NCBI RefSeq assembly: GCF_030815975.1
Contig: NZ_JAUSXL010000002.1
Span: forward strand, 1,426,001-1,490,000
Source: Variovorax paradoxus
GTDB lineage: Bacteria; Pseudomonadota; Gammaproteobacteria; Burkholderiales; Burkholderiaceae_C
Reading direction: 5' to 3'
Length of the DNA stretch: 64,000 nucleotides
Positions 27,465 to 38,830 of the stretch are shown one piece after another (within the stretch, counting starts at the first letter, position 1; each line of letters opens with the position of its first letter). The position numbers were made by a program, and so were the translations under genes. The notes beneath the pieces are model-generated. The model was not told the origin of the DNA and did no database searches. It saw only the letters and a list, made by a program, of their open reading frames with translations.

Positions 27465-27938
27465 TTAGAAGCGGAAGTGGCTGAATGCCCGGTTGGCTTC
27501 TGCCATGCGGTGCACTTCGTCGCGCTTCTTCATGGCGCCGCCACGGCCTTCCGTGGCTTCCATCAGCTCGTTGGCCAGACGCAGGGCCATCGACTTCTCG
27601 CCACGCTTGCGGGCGGCTTCCTTGATCCAGCGCATGGACAGCGCCAGACGGCGCACCGGGCGCACTTCGACCGGCACCTGGTAGTTCGCACCACCGACAC
27701 GGCGCGACTTGACTTCGACCATCGGCTTCACGTTGTTGATGGCAACGGTGAAAGCTTCGAGCGGGTCCTTGTCCGGGTTCTTCTTTTCGATGAATTCGAG
27801 CGCACCGTAGATGATGCGTTCGGCAACAGCCTTCTTGCCGCCTTCCATGATCACGTTCATGAATTTGGACAGCTCGACATTGCCGTACTTGGGATCCGGC
27901 AGGATTTCACGTTTGGGGACTTCGCGACGACGTGGCAT
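27465..27938 (-). CDS. rpsG: 30S ribosomal protein S7
   Basis: A 157-residue S7 ([20 protein letters not shown]) with conserved [16 protein letters not shown] and the C-terminal [17 protein letters not shown]. It initiates assembly of the 30S head. It starts about 150 bp after rpsL. Confidence 0.98.
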   Translation of the reverse strand: MPRRREVPKREILPDPKYGNVELSKFMNVIMEGGKKAVAERIIYGALEFIEKKNPDKDPLEAFTVAINNVKPMVEVKSRRVGGANYQVPVEVRPVRRLALSMRWIKEAARKRGEKSMALRLANELMEATEGRGGAMKKRDEVHRMAEANRAFSHFRF

Positions 27939-28089
27939 TTTTTAACCTCTTTGCTTCAGTTGGCACCGTTTCCGGTACCGCGAGAGCCAGTTCGGACTCT
28001 CACTTACTCGACCCGGGATTGGGTCACTTCGCTCGATGTGCCCGCCAAGGCAACCGAACACCGTTTGTTTTTTCCGAAAAGAAGAAAGC

Positions 28090-28467
<378 letters not shown>

Positions 28468-28594
28468 GAATGAATTAGTCCCAAAACAACCCGGCTCTGG
28501 CTCTGAAACCGCCCTTGCCTTGTCGTGACGCAAGGAAAGGAAGCCGGGAATAACGAAAACGTGAAACCCTTCGGAAAATTCCGAAAAGCCCACG

Positions 28595-28623
28595 AGTATA
28601 GCAGTCCGCCCCGCCGTCAGCAA
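28595..28623 (-). promoter_or_regulatory. Sigma70-type promoter of the str operon
   Basis: On the minus strand TTGCTG (28623-28618) and TATACT (28600-28595) are 17 bp apart, and the -10 is extended by TGC. The leader to rpsL is about 120 nt and holds a small TTCGGAATTTTCCGAA dyad just after the start site. The promoter sits directly behind the carboxypeptidase stop codon at 28640. Confidence 0.7.
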
Positions 28624-28639
28624 TTGCCGTAGACCAGCA

Positions 28640-29809
28640 TCACTTGATCCAGAGCCGGACGGCATCCCAGGCGCGGCCGAAGACGCCCGCTTGCTCGACG
28701 CCTTCCAGCGCCACCAGCGGCACGTCCGCCAGCGGCTGGTCGTCCAGGGTCACCTTGAGCGAGCCGACCGGCTGGTACTTGGTGAACGGCGCCACCAGCG
28801 GATCGGGGCGCGCCACCTGGGTCTTGATCTTGCTGGCGGTACCGGCCGGTACCGCGACCACGATGGCTTCCGGGCGACCCAGCTTGAGCGTGTTGGCCTT
28901 GCCTTTCCAGACCGCGGGCGTGGCGGCCGGCTGGCCTGCATCGAACAGACGGACCGCGTCGTAGGCGGTGTAGCCCCAGTTCAGGAGCTTCTGCGATTCG
29001 TTCGCGCGCACGGTTTCGCCCGAGGTGCCCAGCACGATCGACAGCAGCCGGCGTCCGCCGGTCAGGTTGGGGAAGTCGCGCTTGGCGGTGGCAATCATGC
29101 AGTAACCGGCGGCCTCGGTGTGGCCGGTCTTGAGGCCGTCGACGGTCGGGTCGCGGAACAGCAGCAGGTTGCGGTTGGTGTCGTTGGTCGACGGCGTGCC
29201 GGGATAGCGGTACTTCTTGATAGCGTAGTACTTGGCTTCTTCCGGGAAGTCGCGCACCAGGCGGGTCGCCAGGATGCTCAGGTCGCGCGCCGTGGTGGTG
29301 TGGCCGGACGCGGTGAGGCCTTCGGGGTTCTTGTAGGCCGTGTTCTTCATGCCCAGCGCCTGGGCCTGGGCATTCATGAGCTCGACAAAATGCTCGACCG
29401 TGCCGCCCACGCCTTCGGCCAGCGCCACGGTGGCGTCGTTGCCCGACTGCACGATGAGCCCCTTGATCAGGTCTTCGACCGGTACCTGCATCTTGGGATC
29501 GATGAACATGCGCGAGCCGGGCATCTTCCAGGCGCGCTGGCTGACCGGCATCGTCTGGGTCAACGTGATCTTCTTGGCGCGCAGCGCGTCGAACACGATG
29601 TAGGCCGACATCAGCTTGGTGAGCGACGCCGGCTCGACCGGGCTGTCGATGTCCTTCTGCGCGAGGATCTGGTTGGCCGTGACATCGAGCAGCAGGTAGC
29701 TGCGCGCGGCAATTTCGGGCGGCGCCGGCGCCTGGGCCGCGGCAATCATGCAAACCGATGCGGCGGCGGTCAGCACCAGCGCGCGAAACGCGTCAAGAAA
29801 ACGATTCAT
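28640..29809 (-). CDS. dacA: D-alanyl-D-alanine carboxypeptidase (PBP5/6 type)
   Basis: The ATG at 29809 ([20 protein letters not shown]) gives 389 residues with a signal peptide. The serine active site is in [11 protein letters not shown] (SxxK), with SGN in [11 protein letters not shown] and KTG in [13 protein letters not shown]. The C-terminal domain ([20 protein letters not shown]) and a final amphipathic helix ([12 protein letters not shown]) resemble the membrane anchor of PBP5/6. The enzyme trims the terminal D-Ala of peptidoglycan pentapeptides in the periplasm. Distinguishing dacA from dacC is not possible here. Confidence 0.94.
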   Translation of the reverse strand: MNRFLDAFRALVLTAAASVCMIAAAQAPAPPEIAARSYLLLDVTANQILAQKDIDSPVEPASLTKLMSAYIVFDALRAKKITLTQTMPVSQRAWKMPGSRMFIDPKMQVPVEDLIKGLIVQSGNDATVALAEGVGGTVEHFVELMNAQAQALGMKNTAYKNPEGLTASGHTTTARDLSILATRLVRDFPEEAKYYAIKKYRYPGTPSTNDTNRNLLLFRDPTVDGLKTGHTEAAGYCMIATAKRDFPNLTGGRRLLSIVLGTSGETVRANESQKLLNWGYTAYDAVRLFDAGQPAATPAVWKGKANTLKLGRPEAIVVAVPAGTASKIKTQVARPDPLVAPFTKYQPVGSLKVTLDDQPLADVPLVALEGVEQAGVFGRAWDAVRLWIK

Positions 29810-29853
29810 GGGAGAGATGGGGAGGAGACGAAGACACAAGCCCGTGAGGCTTT

Positions 29854-30489
29854 TCATGCGGCACCCGCGCGAAGATGGCGGGCAACCAGACTTTTGAGGA
29901 GGGGCAATTGTCCGTGAAAGAAATGGCCGCCCCCCGGAATAACCGTGACAGGCAGTGACTGCGGCCGCGCCCAGTCCATGACGGCCGCCAGCGGCACCGT
30001 GTCGTCGGCCTCGCCGTGGACCACCAGCGTGCGCTCGTGCGCCTCGGCCGGCAGCGTGGCCACGGAGAAGCGCGAAGCCGCCGTGCCGACGAGCACGAGC
30101 TGCCGCAGGTCGCGGCCGGCCCAGAGCTTTTCGGCTGCGCAGCTCGCCACGAAGGCGCCGAACGAAAAGCCGGCAATGGCCAGCGGACCCTCGGGCGCGA
30201 GCTGGGCGACGACGTTCAGCATGTCCTCGCATTCGCCGCGCCCCTCGTCGTGCACGCCTTCGCTCGCGCCCACGCCGCGGAAGTTGAAGCGCACCGCGGT
30301 CCAGCCGCAGGAGACGAACGCGCGCGCCATGGTCTGCACCACCTTGTTGTCCATGGTGCCGCCGAACAGCGGATGCGGATGGGCGATCACGGCGATGCCG
30401 GCGCGCGCGGCATCGGCCGGCTGGTCGCGCTGCACCTCGATGGCGCCGGCGGCGCCCTGGAGGCGGATCTTTTCGGTCTGGGAATTCAT
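29854..30489 (-). CDS. Alpha/beta hydrolase
   Basis: The 211-residue protein shows the oxyanion region IAHPHPLFGGTMDNKV, the nucleophile elbow GFSFG, a catalytic aspartate in VVHGEADDTV and a histidine in IPGGGHFFHG. The HPHPLFGGTM motif marks a small group of cytosolic hydrolases related to dienelactone hydrolases; the substrate is unknown. It lies 44 bp upstream of the carboxypeptidase gene on the same strand. Confidence 0.88.
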   Translation of the reverse strand: MNSQTEKIRLQGAAGAIEVQRDQPADAARAGIAVIAHPHPLFGGTMDNKVVQTMARAFVSCGWTAVRFNFRGVGASEGVHDEGRGECEDMLNVVAQLAPEGPLAIAGFSFGAFVASCAAEKLWAGRDLRQLVLVGTAASRFSVATLPAEAHERTLVVHGEADDTVPLAAVMDWARPQSLPVTVIPGGGHFFHGQLPLLKSLVARHLRAGAA

Positions 30490-30561
30490 GGCGGCGGGAA
30501 TGGAGATGCGCGGCCTTGGCGGCCTGGGTGCAGGGTACGAGCGCGGTATTCCGCTGAAAGT

Positions 30562-30915
30562 TCAGCGGCCGACATCGGGAGGCAGCAACAGGCGCTCGAC
30601 GACCTGGCCGTTCTTCAGGTGCGACTCGACGATTTCGTCGATGTCGTCGGCATCGACGAAGGTGTACCAGACCGCTTCGGGATAGACCACCGCCACCGGG
30701 CCGCCGGCGCAGCGGTCGAGGCAGCCCGCCTTGTTGACGCGCACCTTGCCGGGACCGGCCAGCCCCGCCTCCTTGACCTTCGCCTTGCAGCGGTCGAAAC
30801 CGGCCTGGGCGTTGTGCAGGGCGCAGCAGTCTTCCCCGTTCTTGCGCTCGTTGAGGCAAAAGAAGATGTGGCGGCCGTAGTAGCCGGGCGGCGCGGCGGG
30901 AGAGGAACTGGGCAT
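30562..30915 (-). CDS. Thioredoxin-fold [2Fe-2S] ferredoxin
   Basis: The 117-residue protein begins with a Pro/Ser tail and then YYGRHIFFCLNERKNGEDCC. The likely cluster cysteines are C20, C30 or C31, C65 and C69 (KAGCLDRCAGGP), a pattern of the Aquifex/Azotobacter Fd-I type that adopts a thioredoxin fold. C43 is extra. It is probably a cytosolic electron carrier. It lies 72 bp upstream of the hydrolase gene on the same strand. Confidence 0.9.
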   Translation of the reverse strand: MPSSSPAAPPGYYGRHIFFCLNERKNGEDCCALHNAQAGFDRCKAKVKEAGLAGPGKVRVNKAGCLDRCAGGPVAVVYPEAVWYTFVDADDIDEIVESHLKNGQVVERLLLPPDVGR

Positions 30916-30947
30916 CGGGAGATTTTAGTGACGCCCGCCGCTGGCCA

Positions 30948-32063
30948 TCAGCCGGCCGGCCGGCCCCGGCGCGACAGCGCGGCCACCACATAGGCGAGGA
31001 CGGCGAACGGCCAGAGCCACCCGAGCCACTGGGCCAGGCCGTGGAAGCGGATGAAGCGGCCCTGCTCCCAGGTGGCGAGGGTCTGCGCGAAATACGCGCT
31101 CTCGGGTGCCTGGTTCAGCAGGCTCAACTGGATCACCAGCGCCACCAGCAGCAAGGCCGCGCACAGCCGGCGCGGCGCTCCGAGCAGCAGCACGCCGGCA
31201 ACCAGCGCCGTCGCAATGCCGACCTGCACCGGCAGGCCCAGCCATGCCCACGCGTGCTCGGGGCCGTAGCTCAGCGCCGCCGACAGCGCCGAGGCGCCGA
31301 TGCCCGCGAGCAGCGTGAGCGGCAGCAGCACGGCGCGCCGGGCCACCGTGCGCGTCACCATGAACGCCAGCAGGCAAGGCACCAGGGCGCCGAGCATCAC
31401 GCACAGCAGTTCGACGGCGGGCACCAGCGGCTCCAGCTCGAACTGGCGCAGCGGCATCCAGTCGATGAAGGGCGTGTCGAGCAGCCACTCGGACACCGCG
31501 ACTTCGAGCCGCTCGAACACCTGGCCGAGCCCGAAGGTCACGGCAGCCGGAAACAGCAGCGCCAGCGGCCACAGCGCGAGCAGCACCAGCGCGCCGCGGG
31601 AGTCGTCGACGAACCACTGCGAACGCGTGCGGCTCCAGTGCGCCACCGCGCCGAGCCGCTCCAGCCCGGCCGCGAGCAGGGCCCCCAGCAGCGCGCCGGA
31701 GCTGTTCAGGCCCAGGTCGACATTGGAAGGAATGCGCGCGGGGAGATAGCTCTGCAGCGTTTCCATCGCGAATGCCACGGCCGCGCCGGCCATCGTTGCG
31801 CGCAGCACCGCACGCCAGACGCTGGCGTCGCGCCGTGTTCGCAGCACCGCCAGCGCGCACAGGAAGCCGAAGGGAACGTAGCCACCCACATTGATCGCGA
31901 AATCGAAGCCTGTCCAGTACTTGGGCCACGACGCCGACAGGTAGGCCCACGGCGCAATGCCCTGGTCGCGCCAGTCGGCGAACGGGTACAGGCTGGCATA
32001 GACAATCAGCGCCGCATAGGCGAGCGCCAGGGGCAGCGCGGCGGATTTGTGCTGCGTCTGCAC
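30948..32063 (-). CDS. VanZ-family membrane protein
   Basis: A 371-residue protein with about nine or ten predicted membrane helices. The N-terminal third carries VanZ-like features (ALAYAALIVYASLYPFADWR, INVGGYVPFGFL, ETLQSYLPARIPSNVDLGLN with N and E in the membrane). The C-terminal part extends beyond a minimal VanZ domain. The biochemical role is unknown; VanZ in enterococci gives teicoplanin resistance. It starts 14 bp after the hemJ stop. Confidence 0.88.
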   Translation of the reverse strand: MQTQHKSAALPLALAYAALIVYASLYPFADWRDQGIAPWAYLSASWPKYWTGFDFAINVGGYVPFGFLCALAVLRTRRDASVWRAVLRATMAGAAVAFAMETLQSYLPARIPSNVDLGLNSSGALLGALLAAGLERLGAVAHWSRTRSQWFVDDSRGALVLLALWPLALLFPAAVTFGLGQVFERLEVAVSEWLLDTPFIDWMPLRQFELEPLVPAVELLCVMLGALVPCLLAFMVTRTVARRAVLLPLTLLAGIGASALSAALSYGPEHAWAWLGLPVQVGIATALVAGVLLLGAPRRLCAALLLVALVIQLSLLNQAPESAYFAQTLATWEQGRFIRFHGLAQWLGWLWPFAVLAYVVAALSRRGRPAG

Positions 32064-32077
32064 CGTGGCTTCCGGGC

Positions 32078-33858
<1,781 letters not shown>

Positions 33859-33861
33859 CGC

Positions 33862-35022
33862 ATGCGCATCTTCGAAATCGACCGCTCGCGCGTGAGCGAG
33901 CATCCGGCGCTGGCGCCTCTGGCGCTGCCCGGAGCCTGTGCCGCGCAGGGCTATCTCTGGGTTTCGCTCACGCGGGACGAGTTTCGCGCCTCGCTGCCCG
34001 AGGTCCAGCAGATCCTGCAGTCGCTGTGCCAGACGCAACTGGTCGACCTGCATGTGGCGGACCTGCTCAACGACCAGTTGCCGTCGCACTACGACTACAC
34101 CTCGCAATACGACGTGCTGGTGTTCCGGCGCCTCTCGAGCGGGCCCGGCCAGGCGGCGCTGGGCAACGGCAAGGGCAGCACGGGCGGCGAGCCGTCCCTT
34201 CCCGCGCCATTGCGCCGCGGCCCTCCGGTGCTGCGCCGGGTCGACACCCGTCCGGTGGGTTTTGCGCTGTTCGACCGCGTGCTGCTCTCGGTGCACCCCC
34301 AGGACGGCGCGGTGCGCGACGCCTTTGCCGCCCGGCTGCTCGCCGCCGGATCGCCGGACGACAAGGGCGCCCCGGCGCTCGACGTGCGCGCCACCTCGGC
34401 CCGCGTGCCGACCGGCACCGCCGACCTGATGCTGCGCGTCATCAACCAGATCGTCGACGGCTACCTGGACATGCGCCGCGAGCTCACGCGGCAGCTCGAC
34501 CACTGGCAGACCGAGCTGATCGATCCGCGCAGCCGCTTCACCAACTGGGGCGCGCTGATGGAAGCCCGGCAGTCGCTGCACCACCTGGACGAAATCTGCG
34601 AAGACCAGCGCGCGGCCATCCAGGACTGGATCGATTCGCTCGAAACCCTGCCTTCCCCCCAGGGCGAAGCAGAGCAGCGCGAGCGCGAACTGATCATGGT
34701 GCGGAGCCGCGACGTGCTCGAGCACATCGAGCGCGTGGTGCACCACGTGCACCGGCTCGAGCAGAACGCGGAAACCGCGGTGCAGATGCATTTCAGCGTG
34801 CAGGGCCACCGCGCCAACGACATCATGCGAGTGCTCACCGTGCTGACGGCCATCTTCCTGCCGCTCAATCTCATCGCGGGCATCTTCGGCATGAACTTCG
34901 AGTTCATTCCGCTGGTGCACAAGGCCGACGGCTTCTGGATCGCCATGACGGCGATGCTGGTCATCGCGCTGCTGCTGGTGCTGGTTTTCTGGCGCAAGCG
35001 CTACCTGGCGCGCACGCGCTGA
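33862..35022 (+). CDS. CorA-family Mg2+ (divalent cation) transporter
   Basis: The 386-residue protein has a long cytosolic N-terminal domain and two C-terminal membrane helices. The selectivity signature GMNF occurs in LIAGIFGMNFEFIPL. A basic end (FWRKRYLARTR) fits the family. The N-terminal domain has an insertion rich in Gly/Pro (about 95-130). The gene starts 3 bp after the hemB stop, so they are cotranscribed, which is logical if HemB needs Mg2+. That last point is an inference. Confidence 0.92.
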   Translation: MRIFEIDRSRVSEHPALAPLALPGACAAQGYLWVSLTRDEFRASLPEVQQILQSLCQTQLVDLHVADLLNDQLPSHYDYTSQYDVLVFRRLSSGPGQAALGNGKGSTGGEPSLPAPLRRGPPVLRRVDTRPVGFALFDRVLLSVHPQDGAVRDAFAARLLAAGSPDDKGAPALDVRATSARVPTGTADLMLRVINQIVDGYLDMRRELTRQLDHWQTELIDPRSRFTNWGALMEARQSLHHLDEICEDQRAAIQDWIDSLETLPSPQGEAEQRERELIMVRSRDVLEHIERVVHHVHRLEQNAETAVQMHFSVQGHRANDIMRVLTVLTAIFLPLNLIAGIFGMNFEFIPLVHKADGFWIAMTAMLVIALLLVLVFWRKRYLARTR

Positions 35023-35047
35023 AAGCCCGCAACGCGCGCCCCAAAGC

Positions 35048-35079
35048 AAAAAGGCCACGCATCTCTGCGTGGCCTTTTT
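35048..35079 (+). terminator. Bidirectional terminator between corA and the small exported protein gene
   Basis: The stem AAAAAGGCCACGCA pairs with TGCGTGGCCTTTTT around TCTC. Both strands end in T or A tracts, so it can end the hemB-corA transcript and the convergent gene at 35116-35484. Confidence 0.9.
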
Positions 35080-35115
35080 GACTACCCGCGAGGGGCAGCA
35101 GCGGTTTCGCCGGTC

Positions 35116-35484
35116 TTACTTGGCGACGGCGCCCGAGCCTTGCTGGGCTTGAACACGTGCGTCCATCGGGTGGGCCATCGTCGAGATGACCTTGCTGTTG
35201 ACGCGCGAGCCGCCGGTCACGTTCTGGTCGGGAGCGTAGGCGGTGCGAACGGCTTCGGCTTCGACGAGCGAGCGGTCCTTCGACACGGCGACCGTTTCCG
35301 GGCCACGCGAACCGCGCGTCACGTTCTGGTTCGGAGCCGATGCGGTGCGCACGGCTTCGGCGTTGACGTCGTCGCGGCTCTTGGCCGAGACGGCGGTGTT
35401 CACGCCTTCGTAGGATTCGGCTTGGGCGCCGGTGGCGGCCAGCAGAGTCAGGGCAGCGGCGGCGAGGATGTGCGAGGTCTTCAT
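35116..35484 (-). CDS. Small exported repeat protein, DUF4148-like (paralogue 2)
   Basis: The start at 35484 (MKTSHILAAAALTLLAATGA) is preceded by a good AAGGAA ribosome binding site and gives 122 residues with a signal peptide cleaved before ESYEGVN. Two internal repeats share the core AEAVRTAxAPxQNVTxGSR, and the protein ends VISTMAHPMDARVQAQQGSG. It is clearly homologous to 5064-5435. No catalytic motif is seen; a structural or envelope role is possible. The gene stands alone between a terminator and a divergent LysR gene. Confidence 0.82.
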   Translation of the reverse strand: MKTSHILAAAALTLLAATGAQAESYEGVNTAVSAKSRDDVNAEAVRTASAPNQNVTRGSRGPETVAVSKDRSLVEAEAVRTAYAPDQNVTGGSRVNSKVISTMAHPMDARVQAQQGSGAVAK

Positions 35485-35734
35485 TTTCAATTCCTTGTGT
35501 TGGTTGGATGGTTCGTCCACCAGGCTCGCTCTTTCGCTCACCTGTGCGGCGAGTTTCCAACTGAACGGCTTCTGTAAAACACATGGAACAGAGACACCGT
35601 GTTTCCTCTATTGAAACAATCACGCCCCGGCGGCATGCACTCGATCGGAAAGCGCGCCGGCGGCTGCAAAAGGCGGTCTTCCCCGAGAATCGAAAGCACG
35701 CCGGCCGCGGAACGGAAACAATGGACGCTTTGAC

Positions 35735-36640
35735 ATGGACAGTCTCGATCTGATCAGAACCTTCCGGGAAGTGGCCTCGCATGGCAGCTTCTCGCACGCG
35801 GCCAAGAAGCTCGACATGTCCAAGGCGACGGTCAGCAAGTACGTGGCGGAGCTCGAAACGCGCTTCGGCGTGCGCCTTCTCAACCGCTCCACGCGCTCCG
35901 TGAGCCTGACCGATGCCGGGCAATTGCTGCTCGAGCGCAGCACCCCGGTGCTGGAAATGGTGGAGCTCACGCAGGCCGAGCTGCAGGAGCGCGCCAAGCA
36001 GCCCGGCGGCCGGCTGCGGATTTCGGCGCCGCACGGCATGGGCAACGGCGAGTTTCCGAGCCTCTTGGCCGACTTCATGCGCTACTACCCGGACGTGAGC
36101 ATCAGCCTGCAGCTGACCAACCGCACGGTGGACCTCGCGGAAGAAGGCATCGACGTCGACATCCGCAGCGGCCCGGTGCTGGATGCCAACCTGATCGTGC
36201 GCAAGCTGATGCTCATGGAGATGGTCGTCTGCGCCTCGCCGGTGTACTGGAAGAAGCACGGCAAGCCCGAGCATCCACGCGACCTCGCGGGGCACGAGGC
36301 GCTTACGCATTCGCTGCTGGGCGCCCAGCCGGTCTGGCGCTTCGACGACGGCGGCGAGCCGCTGGACGTGCCGGTGAAGAGCCGCATGGACTGCACCGAG
36401 GGCGCGCCGCTGATCCGGGTCGCGATGCACGGCTTCGGCGTGATCTACCTGCCCTCGATCCTCGTGCAGTCGCACATCGAGCATGGCGAACTGGTGCCGG
36501 TGCTGCAGGGGTACGCACGCAAGGACATGTGGCTCTCGGCCGCCTACCTGCAGCGGCGCCACAACAGCGCCGCGCTGCGTGCGCTGCTCGACTTTCTCCA
36601 GACCCGCATCGGCACCGGGCCGGGATCGCGAAAGAAATAG
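35735..36640 (+). CDS. LysR-family transcriptional regulator
   Basis: A 301-residue regulator with the N-terminal helix-turn-helix GSFSHAAKKLDMSKATVSKY, then VAELETRFGVRLLNRSTRSV, and an effector-binding domain of standard length. The sequence resembles the DsdC/AaeR-type LysR group common in Comamonadaceae. The target is not evident: downstream is a convergent dienelactone hydrolase gene. It may control distant genes or the divergent small protein gene. Confidence 0.93.
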   Translation: MDSLDLIRTFREVASHGSFSHAAKKLDMSKATVSKYVAELETRFGVRLLNRSTRSVSLTDAGQLLLERSTPVLEMVELTQAELQERAKQPGGRLRISAPHGMGNGEFPSLLADFMRYYPDVSISLQLTNRTVDLAEEGIDVDIRSGPVLDANLIVRKLMLMEMVVCASPVYWKKHGKPEHPRDLAGHEALTHSLLGAQPVWRFDDGGEPLDVPVKSRMDCTEGAPLIRVAMHGFGVIYLPSILVQSHIEHGELVPVLQGYARKDMWLSAAYLQRRHNSAALRALLDFLQTRIGTGPGSRKK

Positions 36641-36675
36641 AGAAGGCCCGGCACGCCGCCGGGGCCTTGCCGCGC

Positions 36676-37359
36676 TCAGCCGACGTGCTTGGCGAAGAAT
36701 TCGAGCGTGCGCGTGCGCGCCAGCCTGGCGGCCTCGGCGTTGTAGGAGCCGCGCTGGTCGCAATTGAAGCCGTGGCCCGATTCGTAGACGTGCACCTCCA
36801 CCTCGGGATGCGCCTTTCTGAAGGCCTCGATGGTGTCCAGCGGGATCCAGTGGTCCTGGTTGCCGAAATGCGCGAGCACCGGCACCTTCGGCTGGCGCGC
36901 GGTTTCTTCGGGCGTGGTCATGCCGCCGCCGTAGTACGGCGCCGCGGCGGCCAGCCCCGGAACCAGGCTGGCGGCGCGCCAGACCAGCAGGCCGCCCCAG
37001 CAATAGCCCACGATGCCCACCTTGCCGGCCTTGGACGCATAGGCCACGGCGGCCTCGATGTCCTGCAGCACGCCGGGCGCGGGCAGCGCCTCGACCGCGG
37101 TCTTCAGCGCGAAGCCGGCCTTCATGTCTTCGTCGCTGTAGCCGAGCTCGACGCCGGGCTTCACGCGATGGAAGGTCGAGGGCGACACCGCCAGGTAGCC
37201 GTCCGCCGCATAGCCGTCGGCCACCGAGCGGATGTGCGAGTTGACGCCGAAGATCTCCGGCACCACGACCACCGCGCCGCGCGGCTTGCCGGCCGGTTCG
37301 GCCACGTAGGCGGGAAAGGTGAAGCCGTCCTTGGCTTTCAGATCGATGAATTGGCCCAT
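36676..37359 (-). CDS. Dienelactone hydrolase family protein
   Basis: The start at 37359 (MGQFIDLKAKDGFTFPAYVA) gives 227 residues. The catalytic cysteine is in VGIVGYCWGGLLVW, the aspartate in HFGNQDHWIP and the histidine in YESGHGFNCD, so the classical C-D-H triad is intact. Such enzymes open dienelactones in chlorocatechol and protoanemonin pathways, but many relatives have other ester substrates. A hairpin AAGGCCCGG/CCGGGGCCTT lies just past its stop, shared with the convergent LysR gene. It follows the isomerase-like gene by 40 bp on the same strand. Confidence 0.93.
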   Translation of the reverse strand: MGQFIDLKAKDGFTFPAYVAEPAGKPRGAVVVVPEIFGVNSHIRSVADGYAADGYLAVSPSTFHRVKPGVELGYSDEDMKAGFALKTAVEALPAPGVLQDIEAAVAYASKAGKVGIVGYCWGGLLVWRAASLVPGLAAAAPYYGGGMTTPEETARQPKVPVLAHFGNQDHWIPLDTIEAFRKAHPEVEVHVYESGHGFNCDQRGSYNAEAARLARTRTLEFFAKHVG

Positions 37360-37399
37360 GATGTCTTGCTCCTTGATGGCAACTGAAAAGAATGGCGGG

Positions 37400-38008
37400 T
37401 TACTGGCGCAGCGCACGTTCGACGAAGTCGAGCCGGTCCTGGCCCCAGAAGATTTCGCCATCGATGACATAGCTTGGCGCGCCGAACACCTGGATGTCGA
37501 TCGCTTCCTGCGTGTAAGCCTCGTAACGCTCCTGCACCGCCTGGCTCTGCGACTGCTCCGCGCGCCTGGGCGACAGCCCGCACTCGACGACCAGCGAATC
37601 GAGCACCTTCGGGTCGCCGATGTTGCGCTCCTGCACCCACACGGCCGCGAACACCGCCGCGCACATGCGCATGGCGGCCTCGGTGCCGTCGTGCATGTCG
37701 ACAGCGATGATGATCCGGGCCGCGTCGTCGCTGGCCACCGGAAAGAACTTCGGCTTGGTGTTCAGCGGCAGGCCGAGGTGGCGCGAACAGCGTGCGAGGT
37801 CGACCAGCCGGTACGCCTGGCGCTGCGGCGCGCGCTTGCCCAGCGGCAGCCCGCCCGACACCGGGAACACGCTGCCCAGGTCGATCGGCCGCACGCGCAC
37901 CGTGGCGCCGGTCGCCGCGGCAATCGCCGCGAAGCGGGAATGCCCCAGATAGGTCCATGGGCTCTGTGGCGCAAAGTAGTAGTCGATCGTCTTGTCAATG
38001 CTGCTCAT
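37400..38008 (-). CDS. 2-hydroxychromene-2-carboxylate isomerase-like (DsbA-fold) protein
   Basis: The start at 38008 (MSSIDKTIDYYFAPQSPWTY) gives 202 residues of the GST kappa/DsbA fold. The family motif SPWTYLGHSRF contains the serine that replaces the DsbA cysteine, and VFGAPSYVIDGEIFWGQDRL is the conserved C-terminal end. The founding enzymes use glutathione to isomerise intermediates of naphthalene breakdown. Its neighbours (a dienelactone hydrolase and a divergent SDR) suggest an aromatic or ring-cleavage context. The exact substrate is unknown. Confidence 0.92.
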   Translation of the reverse strand: MSSIDKTIDYYFAPQSPWTYLGHSRFAAIAAATGATVRVRPIDLGSVFPVSGGLPLGKRAPQRQAYRLVDLARCSRHLGLPLNTKPKFFPVASDDAARIIIAVDMHDGTEAAMRMCAAVFAAVWVQERNIGDPKVLDSLVVECGLSPRRAEQSQSQAVQERYEAYTQEAIDIQVFGAPSYVIDGEIFWGQDRLDFVERALRQ

Positions 38009-38081
38009 GCCCGTGCCCCCGATGATGTAATCCAAGCCGACGGTTTTAACTGACACGCGGTTTCTCTGCAGGAGGTAGGTT

Positions 38082-38828
38082 TTGGACCAGGTTCTCTTGA
38101 TCACGGGCGGCGGCCGCGGCATCGGCGCCGCCACCGCCTTGCTGGCGGCACGGCGCGGCTACGCGGTGGCCGTCAACTACGCGAGCAACTCGCTCGCCGC
38201 CGACGAGGTGGTGCGCGCCATCCGCGCGGGCGGCGGCACCGCCATGGCCGTGCAGGCCGATGTGGGCGACGAGGCCCAGGTGCTGGCCATGTTCGAGAAG
38301 GTCGATGCCAGGCTCGGCCGGCTCACGGCGCTGGTCAACAATGCCGGCGTGGTCGACGTGCAGGCCCGTGTCGACGAAATGAGCGTGGCGCGCCTGGAAC
38401 GCATGTTCCGCGTCAACGTGATCGGCAGCTTCACCTGCGCGCGCGAAGCGGTCCGGCGCATGAGCACCCGGCACGGTGGATCGGGCGGCGCCATCGTCAA
38501 CATCTCCAGCGCTGCGGCGCGGCTGGGCTCGCCCGGCCAGTACGTCGACTACGCGGCCAGCAAGGGCGCCATCGACACCTTCACCATCGGCCTGGCCAAG
38601 GAAGTGGCGGCCGAGGGCATCCGCGTCAACGCGGTGCGCCCGGGCCTGATCGACACCGAGATCCACGCCTCCGGCGGCATGCCCGACCGCGCCTTCGAGC
38701 TGGCGCCCACCGTGCCGATGCAGCGCACCGGCAGCGCGGAGGAAATAGCCGGCGCCATTCTGTGGCTGCTGTCAGCCGAGGCCAGCTACACCACCATGGC
38801 CCTGCTCGACGTGGCCGGGGGGAGGTAG
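38082..38828 (+). CDS. Short-chain dehydrogenase/reductase
   Basis: The gene uses a TTG start at 38082, supported by a strong GGAGGT site at 38071-38076 and by the fact that the SDR Rossmann motif begins almost at once (DQVLLITGGGRGIGAATALL). The 248-residue protein has NNAG, the catalytic S and YxxxK (QYVDYAASKGAIDTF) and a usual C-terminal end. It reduces or oxidises carbonyl/alcohol groups with NAD(P). It is divergent from the isomerase gene and immediately upstream of a MarC gene. Confidence 0.95.
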   Translation: MDQVLLITGGGRGIGAATALLAARRGYAVAVNYASNSLAADEVVRAIRAGGGTAMAVQADVGDEAQVLAMFEKVDARLGRLTALVNNAGVVDVQARVDEMSVARLERMFRVNVIGSFTCAREAVRRMSTRHGGSGGAIVNISSAAARLGSPGQYVDYAASKGAIDTFTIGLAKEVAAEGIRVNAVRPGLIDTEIHASGGMPDRAFELAPTVPMQRTGSAEEIAGAILWLLSAEASYTTMALLDVAGGR

Positions 38829-38830
38829 AA

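Noticed and set aside
38046..38666. Minus-strand frame of 206 codons opposite the SDR gene
   Set aside because: It is antisense to a full-length SDR with all catalytic motifs and a strong ribosome binding site.
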